Assembly: GCA_963723235.1 (NCBI GenBank)
Contig: CAVRPV010000006.1
Location: forward strand, 62,001-126,000
Reading direction: 5' to 3'
Length of the DNA stretch: 64,000 nucleotides
Source of the DNA: CAIRTM01 sp963723235
GTDB lineage: Bacteria; Desulfobacterota; WTBG01; CAIYCZ01; CAIRTM01
Part shown: positions 1-8,758 of the stretch, in pieces
How positions within the stretch are numbered: position 1 is the stretch's first letter
Layout: each line of letters starts with the position of its first letter
The notes under the pieces: generated by a model
Seen by the model: the letters and a program-made list of their open reading frames with translations, nothing else
Database searches by the model: none
What the model was told of the DNA's origin: nothing
Translations under genes and position numbers: made by a program

Positions 1-198
1 GTCATCTGCCGGGCGCGCCGCTATCGTTAAAACAACAAGCGCTATCACAGCACCGAGCAGGTTGACGATGGATTCTACGGCATCCGAGAGCAGGCCGACA
101 GATCCGGTAAGCCAGTAGGCTGCGCCTTTGAGCGCCATAGTTGTAATGGCAGCGGCGATTGACAACCAGGCATAGCGTGTGAGAGCGGAACGGCTCAT
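1..198 (-). CDS. Cation diffusion facilitator (CDF) transporter, N-terminal part
   Basis: The first 66 codons of a leftward gene that runs off the window. The start is an ATG at 198 (MSRSALTRYAW). The visible part holds a first membrane segment and the stretch SVGLLSDAVES, which is the CDF signature around transmembrane segments 1-2 (known family trait). CDF proteins such as FieF export Zn, Fe or Cd in exchange for protons at the inner membrane. The metal-selecting Asp/His residues of TM2 and TM5 and the cytosolic domain are outside the window, so substrate cannot be told. The metal theme fits the other metal genes in the window. Confidence 0.82.
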   Translation of the reverse strand, partial: MSRSALTRYAWLSIAAAITTMALKGAAYWLTGSVGLLSDAVESIVNLLGAVIALVVLTIAARPADD

Positions 199-295
199 GG
201 GTGCATGTATCCTTTGATAATAATCGGTGCCGGAATATGTACCACAGGTGCTGATGAAAAAATATCTTAAAAATCAGCCGCTGCGTAAAAAAGCA

Positions 296-679
296 TCACT
301 TGCCTCCGGCTTTTTCAGCCAGGCCCAGTATCTGAGAAACAAGATCGAGCAGCCCCTTGAGTCCGGTTGTATTAATGAAATCAAGAAGTCCCTTGATGCC
401 ATTTTGCTCGATCAGCTTCACGAGCTTGATGGCAAGGGGGGCAAGCACCGCAACCAATACCACTACGCACAGCAAAACAAATACGCAGGTTATGCCTGCA
501 AGGACCAGAAATATCTTATTGCGGAGCAGTCGAATAAGGTAGGGCATGAGGGCGGCTGCGAATAAGTGCTTGCCGCCATGCTTGTAATAACAGCGGTGAT
601 TCCCATAATGGTGATCATCGTATTGATCATGGTGCCCGTAGCTTCTGCCGCCTTTCAAGAGGTTCTTAAGCATGCCCAT
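296..679 (-). CDS. Small His-rich single-pass membrane protein, unknown function
   Basis: 127 residues, not a named family to me. The N-terminal ~40 residues are rich in His and Tyr (GHHDQYDDHHYGNH), followed by one or two strongly hydrophobic segments at about residues 52-85 and an amphipathic Leu/Ile/Gly-rich tail. The His-rich stretch resembles the C-terminal tail of the zf-TFIIB protein at 8171-8458, and another zf-TFIIB gene lies nearby at 1477-1722, so a link to that small-protein group is inferred. Start is MGM at 679, with a second ATG at 673; neither has a strong ribosome binding site. Confidence 0.6.
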   Translation of the reverse strand: MGMLKNLLKGGRSYGHHDQYDDHHYGNHRCYYKHGGKHLFAAALMPYLIRLLRNKIFLVLAGITCVFVLLCVVVLVAVLAPLAIKLVKLIEQNGIKGLLDFINTTGLKGLLDLVSQILGLAEKAGGK

Positions 680-844
680 GCGGAATTCTCATTTCAGTGA
701 TTCCCCTTATTGATACTCCTCTTTAATTCGCTGTACCCAATTTTTATATCTATGCAGTGCGTTGGTTTTGTTGCAAGCCAGAATATGGCGTTATTTCTAT
801 CGCCCTGAGATGAACTCAACTATGCGCCTGACGATCAGGGCAGC

Positions 845-1409
845 CTAAAACAGGCAGGGCCACCAGACTGTAGTCCGCAGGTGCATGAGCAATTCTGCAC
901 CCAATGGCAGCAGACCGGCCAACCAAAGTCGCCGGGCCTCCAATTTCATTGCATTCAAGTTTACTACGACTGTATCGGACGATGTATACGTGCACATGGT
1001 TGAGATAATTCTTGGCGTCCTGCGGATATAATCATAAAAACGCTCCTTGAAAACATTCATAAGAACTTTTTCTTCAGCTGGAATGACCCATTTCACATAA
1101 ACAGCTGCAGCCAGCAGTGACCACCCCCAGCAAAAGAAGGCTTTTTAGCAAAAAAGCTGTGGCAAGGCCGAAGCAAAAGCTGCCGAGATACAGAGGATTG
1201 CGACTTATCGAGTACGGCCCCTGATCTTGGAGCAGCTTATCCTTTCGACTGCCAATATACATTGTTGCCCATATGCGAAAAGTCAGATAGAGCATAAAGC
1301 AGAGCCAGCCCATCAGAGACATGCAAAAATCAAGCAACGTATCTTCTCCGACCTTTGGCTTACTGAATGCGACCCATGTAATTGCAGGAGCAAATAAAAC
1401 AATACCCAT
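845..1409 (-). CDS. Isoprenylcysteine carboxyl methyltransferase-family membrane protein (frameshifted)
   Basis: Two overlapping reading frames together make one protein. The first (1409 to about 1125) has membrane helices and the motif QGPYSISRNPLYLGSF. The second (to 845) continues with KWVIPAEEKVLMNVFKERFY and YIRRTPRII, the usual C-terminal signature of ICMT/PEMT-like methyltransferases. The frame changes at or next to the C5 run at 1123-1127, so one base is probably missing or extra. Family-like residues FWFRYRGW lie just upstream of the first ATG in the same frame without a start codon, so the true start may be further right, beyond another indel. The methyl acceptor is unknown. Confidence 0.65.
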
Positions 1410-1476
1410 CCAGCCGCGATATCTAAACCAAAACGATTCATCTGATCTTCACAGTAATACCCCCTGCGCCATTCTT

Positions 1477-1722
1477 TTATTTTGTCACCTGGTAATATGC
1501 TCCCTTTTGCCGGCTGAATTTTATCCTCTTGCGGGAATGCATTTTTTGATTGTCTGTTTGCAAAACCGGCCTGGATATTTCTAGACGACGCGGCGTACAG
1601 TTGAGAATTTCAACAGCCTCCGTGCCATCAATCCAGACTCCTCTGCACTTTGGACAATGATCAAACTCAATTCCATTATTTGCTAAAAGCTGCAAATTAA
1701 TACTACAGACCGGGCATTTCAT
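1477..1722 (-). CDS. zf-TFIIB zinc-finger domain small protein
   Basis: 81 residues. Two CxxC knuckles, CPVC at residues 3-6 and CPKC in FDHCPKCRGVWID, form the zf-TFIIB zinc ribbon that ends in the conserved RGVWID sequence. GAGG five bases before the ATG supports the start. The tail is Arg/Lys-rich. A paralogue with the same ribbon lies at 8171-8458. Family members have no settled function; nucleic-acid or protein binding is usually assumed. Confidence 0.8.
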   Translation of the reverse strand: MKCPVCSINLQLLANNGIEFDHCPKCRGVWIDGTEAVEILNCTPRRLEISRPVLQTDNQKMHSRKRIKFSRQKGAYYQVTK

Positions 1723-1795
1723 GAAGACCTCACAGTAAAAAAATTAATCAAAGCGCTCTTTTGCTTCCCCTTTTCTACGCGAGGGTGGGGGAAGT

Positions 1796-1860
1796 GGCCG
1801 AAATCATGGTATCTGCAGCCAAGGAGGGGGTCAAGACGACACAGAACCATGATTTCGGCC
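1796..1860. repeat. Perfect 15-bp inverted repeat with 35-nt spacer
   Basis: GGCCGAAATCATGGT at 1796-1810 is matched exactly by its reverse complement at 1846-1860. The arms are separated by 35 bases that include an AGGAGG-like purine run. The element sits between the stop of the FkbH-like gene and the zf-TFIIB gene. There is no T-tract, so a simple terminator is unlikely. Confidence 0.7.
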
Positions 1861-1870
1861 GGGGGATATT

Positions 1871-3710
1871 TCATTTGTGCTGTTCGTGCGCTGTTTTTAA
1901 CTTTGTAAGAGCATATCTACAATCTGTGCGTTTTTCGGTCTTTGACATTACGGACAGACCGTAGCGGCATTTGAGCACCCCCTTCCGCCATAAACCGGAA
2001 GAAACATTGCGGCGCTCTTCGATAATGTGATTGATATGCTGCGCGATATTGAAATATGCCCTGCGGCTATAGCTGCGGATATCAAAAAGATGGTCGGCTC
2101 TGGTTTGTGCGAACTGCCGCACATCGCAGAGGGCTGCATGCGGCATAAGAGCCATAACTTCATCAAGTGCCCGGTTCATTTCTTCATGGCGCAGCCATTG
2201 TTGACCTGTGGATGCCGGGCCGCACGGGACTTCTGAGCCGTTCAAAATGATGAGCAGCTTATTGCTGTCAAACTGATCACACAGCCAGGCCATATTTTGC
2301 TTGAATGCATCTCTGTCAAGCGGGCCCAGAAAAACGAAATTATCCCGAAACCATTCCAGCACTTCTCTCGGAATGCGGTGTTTTTGACTTCGGTCATCAT
2401 GGTAGCCCCAGATGCCCGGATCCGTCAAGTCGGCGGTATAGTCTCCAAAGGCCACTACAAAGTCCGAATTGCGATAGCGGTAAAGCCCTTGTGTATAATT
2501 ATCCAGCACGCTGTAAACATATACGTCATAGGTTCCCGAAAAGAAGTCGGTTCCGAATGCCGACCTGTCCAGAAAGTGCAGTTTGTCGATTATAGGGACC
2601 GTAGCTGTTGAGTGTGTGCAGATTGCACTGTTTCAGGATTTCGGTGTGCGAAACATTCATACGATAGCCTGCTGCAGAGAGATAGCTTACCTCGCTGGCA
2701 AACCGCGCTCCCTTCAGCAGGTATTTTTGTATCTGCAGCAGGTCGCAGCTGCCCTTGAGCATAATGCCGAGCGATGTATAGCTGACGGCTGCGGCTGAAC
2801 TCGAGGTGCATGCCTCTGATCCCGCTTCCGCGATCCAATCGCAGGCACTGACTTGCAAAAGCGGCACAGCCACCCTGCCTGCTACGTCAATGTGTGGCCG
2901 ACCGAGTTTACTGTACAGCCAGTTCTCCACACCCATATTCATGATCCGGCAGGAAAACAAAAAATGCTCGAGTCTTCCGTCTCTTTGTGCATAGAATCCG
3001 CTGATGCCGTATTCACCGTATTTATCCTGCACCCGGACAAAACCTGTTTCCATGCCGCTGTCATGTACCAGTTCTTCCAGCTCTGCCAGTGTAAGCCAGT
3101 GCTTCGTATAATTAAGCAGGTTGGTGCGATTGATGAGTTCGAATATCCTGTCAATTTCGTCACTGCAGTTATGGCAAAGCTGGACCGTGATCCTGCACCC
3201 CCGCAGAAAGTCATCATTGCCGCACTGAGCGCGCACCCTGTTGACATGCTTCTTTTCAAGCATTTTGTACTGTTTGAGTCTGGACAACACCACATCAGGC
3301 TTGCCTGAACACACATCAAGACGCAGAAGCCCTGCAAGTATTTCCGGAGATGATGTCTGTATGCCGGAGCAGTAAAAAAGAGCCTCGCCAAGGTTCAGCG
3401 GACTGTCATCAATAAACAAAACATGCTCAGGTAGAAGGCACATATCGGAAATAATCTCGGCAACCATGGCTCCTTTGGGCTGGCATGCTATTTTCGGGAA
3501 AACGAAATAGTCCCATATGCCCTGTCGCACAAGCAGTTTTCGCACATCATCATAATTGTTTTTGGAGCAGATGGCGCTCATAATGCCGCGCCGGGCAAGT
3601 TCAATAACTATTTCGTGATGGTGTTTTATATACTGTATTGCTCCTTCGGAAAGTGTTCCTTTCCAGAACGTGTTGTCAAGCTCCCAAATAACAAGTTTTA
3701 TGTGGTTCAT
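1871..3710 (-). CDS. FkbH-like HAD-IIIC family protein (frameshifted)
   Basis: The start is placed at ATG 3710 (MNHIKLVIWELDNTFWKG), six bases after GGAG. The N-terminal half is a HAD fold: ELDNT motif near residue 10, CSKNN (motif II), and FIDDSPLN (motif IV). The middle and C-terminal parts match the FkbH acyl-handling region and continue in another frame after about 2570 (SAFGTDFFSGTYDVYVYS, then the ORF ending at 1871). FkbH proteins load three-carbon glyceryl units or act in surface-polysaccharide and polyketide pathways. No such cluster is adjacent, so the role is open. The HAD nucleophile Asp of the usual DLDNT motif is Glu here. Confidence 0.75.
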
Positions 3711-3817
3711 AAGCAGCTCCAGTCTATAGGAAAGCATGTTTCTTCTGGAGAAGATTATAGCCGGCAATAATTACAGGACTGTCTCAAGAGAATTAAAAGA
3801 TGCTCATCACGAACGAT

Positions 3818-5260
3818 CTATGCAGGATGGGGAAACACGAGGGTGACAGTTGTGCCGTGGGAGGGAACGCTTTGTATGTCTACCGTGCCGCCGTGAAGGT
3901 CCACAATGGACTTAACAATGGCAAGTCCCAGTCCGGACCCTGTTGCGTCGAGTGTGCGAGCTGACTCGGCCCGAAAAAATCGATTAAAAATATTGGGTAT
4001 ATCATCAGGATGTATCCCTATTCCCGAGTCTGAAACGACAAAGATCGCATTCTTTTGTTTATCCCCTTGAATGCTTATGTCAACATACCCTCCGGCTGTC
4101 GTATATCGCAGGGCATTTGAAAGAACATTACTGAGTGCCTGACGGAACAACGGCGGGTCTGCATACAGCGCTGCATTTCCCCGGATTGTAAGGCTGATAT
4201 CGTTTTCCTGAAAAAGCTCGACAAAATAGTCAATAACGGCTCGCGCCTGTACCTCAGCATCAAGTAATTCGGGCTTAACCTTAATGTCCGTACTTTCGGC
4301 CTTGGCCAGAAACAGCAGGCTGTTTATCATATGCCCCAGTCGCGTAAACTCTTCAAGACTCGATTCGATATTCTGCTGATACTGCAGAGGGGTTCTTGGC
4401 TTTGATAGCATCACCTCGGCCTCACCAATGAGGTTACTTATGGGCGTGCGCAGCTCATGGGCAAGGTCAGCCGAGTAATGTGACAGCCGTGAGAATGCAT
4501 CCTGCAGCCGGTCAAGCATATCATCAAATGCCATTGCCAGCGCGGTTAGTTCCCGCGGCCACTGATCAGGATTAACCCGCTCGGTCATATGGGTTGCCCT
4601 GATCCGCTGGATAGCCGCTGTGATACGCGCCAGCGGGCGCATTGCCCGGCGCGCCAGCACCATCCCGGCAGCTGCGGAAATAAGAATGCCGAACAGAAGA
4701 ATTCCCTCGGCCATGAAACGATAACGGCGCACGATGCCGGCTTCGCGGGACACATCAAGCGCTGCCTGAATAACATAGCGGTTGTCGCGGCCCGCCCGTG
4801 TTGACAGGAGCAGGTAGGTTCGGTCTTTGGATAGCTTTTTTTTAGTAATGTCCGGTTCCGGCCCCTGATCTGCAGCAATGCCTTCAAAAAGCGTATGGGG
4901 GGGGCTCTCTCCTGTACTGCTTGTCTGGGCATATGTCCGGCCGTTCGCGTCAAGCACCATAATATGATATTTCAAAAACTGCAGATCAGAGCCTTTTTGA
5001 ATTTCATTTTCCACCATTTCACGCTCGACCATATCACGGTCAAAAAGCACCTGAAGGCGTTTAACTTTTTCCTGAAGGAAAAGCATATCCTCTTCCTCAA
5101 GGCTTTTGAGCAGCGCATAATACAGTGCGCTGATGGTCACGACGAGAATGGCAAAGGTAATAAGGGTGTAGGTTACGGTCAGACGATGGGTTATTGATAT
5201 GGATGACCGGGATGCCCTGCGTGAAGGCTTATTACTCGCGCTGTTCAAGAACATAGCCAA
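3818..5260 (-). CDS. Heavy-metal-type sensor histidine kinase (CusS-like)
   Basis: 480 residues. TM1 is at about 30-50, a periplasmic domain at about 51-180, TM2 at about 183-204 and HAMP at about 205-258. The phospho-accepting His268 lies in AHELRTP, followed by an HATPase domain with N-box, SDSGIGIHPDD and GSGLGLAI. The order and the LLFLAKAES sequence fit the heavy-metal sensor kinase subfamily (CusS/CopS). It overlaps the regulator gene upstream by 29 bases, so the two are one operon. Likely stimulus is periplasmic Cu/Ag, inferred from the subfamily and from the efflux genes about 20 kb away; no direct link is visible. Confidence 0.88.
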   Translation of the reverse strand: MAMFLNSASNKPSRRASRSSISITHRLTVTYTLITFAILVVTISALYYALLKSLEEEDMLFLQEKVKRLQVLFDRDMVEREMVENEIQKGSDLQFLKYHIMVLDANGRTYAQTSSTGESPPHTLFEGIAADQGPEPDITKKKLSKDRTYLLLSTRAGRDNRYVIQAALDVSREAGIVRRYRFMAEGILLFGILISAAAGMVLARRAMRPLARITAAIQRIRATHMTERVNPDQWPRELTALAMAFDDMLDRLQDAFSRLSHYSADLAHELRTPISNLIGEAEVMLSKPRTPLQYQQNIESSLEEFTRLGHMINSLLFLAKAESTDIKVKPELLDAEVQARAVIDYFVELFQENDISLTIRGNAALYADPPLFRQALSNVLSNALRYTTAGGYVDISIQGDKQKNAIFVVSDSGIGIHPDDIPNIFNRFFRAESARTLDATGSGLGLAIVKSIVDLHGGTVDIQSVPSHGTTVTLVFPHPA

Positions 5261-5906
5261 CCCCGCGAATGGTGTGAATAAGCTTTAGTGTATGCGGATC
5301 ATCCACTTTTGCCCTGATGCGGCGTATGACAACATCCACGACATGCGTATTGCTGTCAAAATTTATGTCCCAGACGTGCTCGGCGATCATGGTGCGGGAA
5401 AGCACCTGGCCCGCGCGCTGTGCAAGAAGGCTTACAAGCGAAAACTCCTTCTTGGTAAGCTCAATAGGCTGGCCCGCGCGCGCGACCCGGTGCGACAGCA
5501 GGTCGATTTCAAAGTCTGCGACGACGATCCGGTCCGGCTGCTGCACTGGGCCGCGCCGGCGGATGACATGAATGCGGGCCAGCAGTTCGGAGAACGCAAA
5601 GGGCTTAACTAAATAGTCATCGGCCCCGAGATGCAGGCCCTTGACCCGGTCATCAACACGGTCGCGCGCCGTGAGAAAAATAACGGGGGTCTGTTTTTTT
5701 TCTTTTCTGAATTCGGCAAGAAGGGCCCAGCCGTCCATGCCCGGCAGCATGACATCAAGAATCACCAGATCATAATCGATGCCAAGGGCCATGCACAGCC
5801 CGTCGCGGCCGTTATGCACAACGTCTACAGCATAGCCGTTTTCCGTCAGGCCGCGCTTCAGGAAATGGGCTGTTTTTATTTCGTCTTCAACGATCAGGAT
5901 GCGCAC
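5232..5906 (-). CDS. OmpR/CusR-family response regulator
   Basis: 224 residues, complete. Receiver domain with acidic pair ED at 7-8, phosphorylated Asp51 (LDVMLPGMDGW), switch Thr in FLTARD and Lys in YLVKPFAF. The C-terminal winged-helix domain ends in VDVVIRRIRAKVDDP and IRGVGYVL, typical of the OmpR class. It is co-transcribed with the sensor kinase that it overlaps. The 285-base gap to the divergent membrane-protein gene at 6192 would hold both promoters. Confidence 0.92.
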   Translation of the reverse strand: MRILIVEDEIKTAHFLKRGLTENGYAVDVVHNGRDGLCMALGIDYDLVILDVMLPGMDGWALLAEFRKEKKQTPVIFLTARDRVDDRVKGLHLGADDYLVKPFAFSELLARIHVIRRRGPVQQPDRIVVADFEIDLLSHRVARAGQPIELTKKEFSLVSLLAQRAGQVLSRTMIAEHVWDINFDSNTHVVDVVIRRIRAKVDDPHTLKLIHTIRGVGYVLEQRE

Positions 5907-6191
5907 AGTAGACCCTTATGTTTTGCATTAGCTTGTCAGAGTTAAGAGGCTTTTTGTATCTTGGAATACTCCCTTACTATACCAGCTCTAGATATCATTT
6001 TAATGACATTATTATTAAAACCCAAGAAAAATTCCGCTGACTTACTTTCAGTTCAGGAGGGGGCCCCTTGTGTATAATTGAAAAATTTTAATATTGGTGA
6101 AACGAAATTGTGATTTTCGGAAGGTACAATAGTTACAACAACCGCCCTGCAATAATACAAGGGTTAACCTAAAATAAGGGATCGGAACCCC

Positions 6192-6935
6192 ATGAAACGA
6201 ACCATACTTATCGGCCTGTCCGGACTAGGGTATTTTATAATTTCACTTTTTTTGTTCATGCCTTTTCGCATGAAACCCATAGAAAATTATAACCTCTTTG
6301 CGCTGCCCTTCTTCGCTATAGTCTTCATTTTTTTGCTGTATAAGGCCTGCACGGTTGCAAAAGACAGCAGGGGCTACATTTACGGTTATTTCGCGGGCAT
6401 CGTCATGTGGCAGCTGTTCGGCGAAACAGCCTCCCTGAGCGTGCCCTCGGGCCTGATCCTGCAGTTCAGCGACATGAACATAAAGGTGCTGGGCGGCTAT
6501 TTCTATGTGCTGGCGGGCTGGGCGCTGCTGTACATGCTCTGGAAGCTTAAAATGCTCAATAGCCGCGCTGCCTATGTGGCCGTGATTTTTCTGGGAATAT
6601 GGTCCTTTGAAGTCTACATGGACAATTACTCCTCCCGGGTGCCCCTGTTCATGATGGGCATCGTGGCCAATAGTATCATGGTTGTATTCCTGATCGCGAG
6701 CATCGTGGTACTCATCATGGCAAAGCGTTCGCGCTCCATCGAGCGCAAGACCATACTGGGCGGCGTTTTCTATTTGACGCTCAATATCGTGCTGATGTCA
6801 TCGGGCCAGTGGAAAAAGCCCCAGGACTTTTATCTCAAACATGAAGTGCCCGCGCTTCAGCAGGAACTAATAGATACTCAGCGTGAGCTCGACCATATCA
6901 GGCAGCTGCAACTGCAAATGATTTATTTGAAATAA
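6192..6935 (+). CDS. Polytopic membrane protein of unknown function
   Basis: 247 residues with about six to seven hydrophobic segments (first at 5-25) and a polar, probably coiled-coil tail (EVPALQQELIDTQRELDHIR). No family recognised. It is followed after 36 bases by an exported flavodoxin-like protein, so the two are likely co-transcribed. AAGGGATCGG upstream of the ATG gives only a fair ribosome binding site. Confidence 0.7.
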   Translation: MKRTILIGLSGLGYFIISLFLFMPFRMKPIENYNLFALPFFAIVFIFLLYKACTVAKDSRGYIYGYFAGIVMWQLFGETASLSVPSGLILQFSDMNIKVLGGYFYVLAGWALLYMLWKLKMLNSRAAYVAVIFLGIWSFEVYMDNYSSRVPLFMMGIVANSIMVVFLIASIVVLIMAKRSRSIERKTILGGVFYLTLNIVLMSSGQWKKPQDFYLKHEVPALQQELIDTQRELDHIRQLQLQMIYLK

Positions 6936-6971
6936 ACCCGTTATTCTCACACAGAGCGAAAGGATCCGTTC

Positions 6972-8107
6972 ATGAAACAATCCGTAAAAATGCTGCTTGT
7001 ACTCATTGCTGTTGCCGGGCTCTGGCTGAAGCCTGCAATCTGTCCGGCCGAAACAAAAAAAGGCTTGCTGATATATGATTCCAACTACAGCTCGACCGCA
7101 GAGGTTGCCTACTGGCTCAAGGCCATCATAGGCAACGAGCTACCGCTGGACGTTAAAAAAATCGATCAGGTCATTACCGTAAAACCCTATGATTATGTAA
7201 TATTCGGCAGCTACTCGAAATGGGAAAAGCCCTCGCCGCGGATTTACAAATTTATTGAGTTCTGGAAGGACGAGCTGGCAAAAAAGCAGGTTTGCTACTT
7301 TCTGACCGGCGGCGACTGGGATGAAACCATGGTGCTCAAGGCCCCCGGTGCACCGGTGAAACTTATTGCAGGCAGAAACTACCTGTTCGATCTTCAGGAA
7401 AAATATCCCGCCATCAAGCCGGTGATCATGGGCGGCTTCGGCGGCAGGCAGGTGCATGCCGACATTGCAGGGAACGGACGGGTTCATGATCTGGGTGCTT
7501 GAAAAACTGTCCCGCGAAGGCGCGCACTGGGTGGGCCTTGATATATGGGAGTCGCTGGTTCCCGAGCGTGTTGAAGTATTCGGCAACGAAGTGCGCACGA
7601 AAATTCTCGGGCTTGAGCCGCTTGCAGACGTGCAAAAAGTATCGCGGGTTCTGGGATTCGCTGCAGCCCGCATCGCTGACCGATCCGACAAAAATCAAAA
7701 CCACTACGCTGGTCACGGAAGACGGCGGCAAAACCTGGATAGCCAAAGACAAGCGCCCCTATACGGTCAAGCAGAACTCCCCGAAAATCTATTACTCCCG
7801 CTCGCGCATAAAGTCCGATCTGCCCGGCGCCGTAAAGCTGCTGGAGCAGTGGGCTGCAAAGGAGGGCTTCGCGCTGAAGGAGCAGAAAAAAGCGCCGTAT
7901 ATGGTTTACTATAATGCCGTTAAGAACATCGGCGGCAAGGATATGATTATTTATCTTGTTGCCGCCACCATGCCCGATGATCCGGGCAATGTGCATGTTT
8001 CCTTCCGATCATGGGACAAGCCCGATGTGCGCAAGCCCCTTGAAGAAGCAATCGATAAGGGAGAGCAAGCCATCTGGGCCGGAGGCCGAAAGGTTGAAGG
8101 CAGATAA
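6972..8107 (+). CDS. Exported flavodoxin-like protein (frameshifted twice)
   Basis: The N-terminus is a Sec signal peptide (LLVLIAVAGLWL, cleavage likely after CPA near residue 26), followed by a flavodoxin-like alternation: GLLIYDSNYSSTAEVAYWL, then YDYVIFGSYSKW and CYFLTGGDW. The frame changes near 7450-7490 and again near 7670. The last frame carries TLVTEDGGKTWIAKDK and MIIYLVAATMPDD and ends at 8107, giving about 378 residues. A flavodoxin fold with a signal peptide is unusual; FMN-loop residues are not canonical (SNYSSTAE), so flavin binding is uncertain. Upstream neighbour is a membrane protein that could anchor it. Confidence 0.65.
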
Positions 8108-8170
8108 ATCGGTTTTCAATCGTCCTGAAAAGGGTATATGCCCAAAACAAAGTATATACGGAGTAAAAAG

Positions 8171-8458
8171 ATGAAATGCCCCATTTGTGATGTAGATCTT
8201 CAAATTGCAGAACGCCAGACCGTTGAAATTGATTACTGTCCAAAATGCCGGGGTGTGTGGCTTGACAGGGGTGAGATTGACAAAATCATCGAGCGTGCGG
8301 CAGCTGAATTGCGACCGGCGCAGGCTGCCCCGGTCCAGGCTGCGCCGGGGCAGGGATACCAGAACACCGCCTATTATGACAAACATCATGATAGTCATCA
8401 TGGCGATCACTATCAAAACAAGCGACGAAAAAGCTTTCTTGAACAATTGTTCGATTAA
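8171..8458 (+). CDS. zf-TFIIB zinc-finger domain protein with His-rich tail
   Basis: 95 residues starting MKCPICDVD; GGAG seven bases before ATG 8171 decides this start over an earlier in-frame one. A CPIC/CPKC zinc ribbon is followed by RGVWLDRGEIDKII, the canonical zf-TFIIB sequence. An Ala/Pro/Gln linker leads to a His-rich segment (KHHDSHHGDHY) and the basic end KRRKSFLEQLFD, also typical of this family. Paralogue of 1477-1722. Function unknown. Confidence 0.85.
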   Translation: MKCPICDVDLQIAERQTVEIDYCPKCRGVWLDRGEIDKIIERAAAELRPAQAAPVQAAPGQGYQNTAYYDKHHDSHHGDHYQNKRRKSFLEQLFD

Positions 8459-8472
8459 GTTCCCCGGCACAA

Positions 8473-8502
8473 ACAAGGCCCGGCAGCTGTGGCGGGCCTT
8501 GT
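8473..8502 (+). terminator. Hairpin after zf-TFIIB gene, possible terminator
   Basis: Perfect 10-bp stem ACAAGGCCCG / CGGGCCTTGT with a 10-base loop, 14 bases after the stop codon. There is no T-run after it, so intrinsic termination would be weak. In the rest of 8503-8758 I see no gene. Confidence 0.5.
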
Positions 8503-8758
8503 CACCTTAAAAATTGGCTGCAATTATTTGCGTAGACCAGATCCCCAAAAACTGCATCAGTTACACGTTTGTGATTTCGGTTTGGCATCCGTACAAATAC
8601 GGCAAAAAACAACCCGCATGGATTCCTGGCTCGGACTGACTTTTGCCTTAATTTTGCCAAAAACGGTTACGCAAAGGGAAACTTAGTGAGAATCATTAAA
8701 CTGCAAATGAATATAGTCTCATCTTGACGATACAGGCGAACTGGAGTATAGCTCCGTC

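Noticed and set aside
8503..8758. Sigma-54 promoter before the AlgB-like gene
   Set aside because: GG/GC pairs near 8582 and 8628 do not have the required 10-base spacing.
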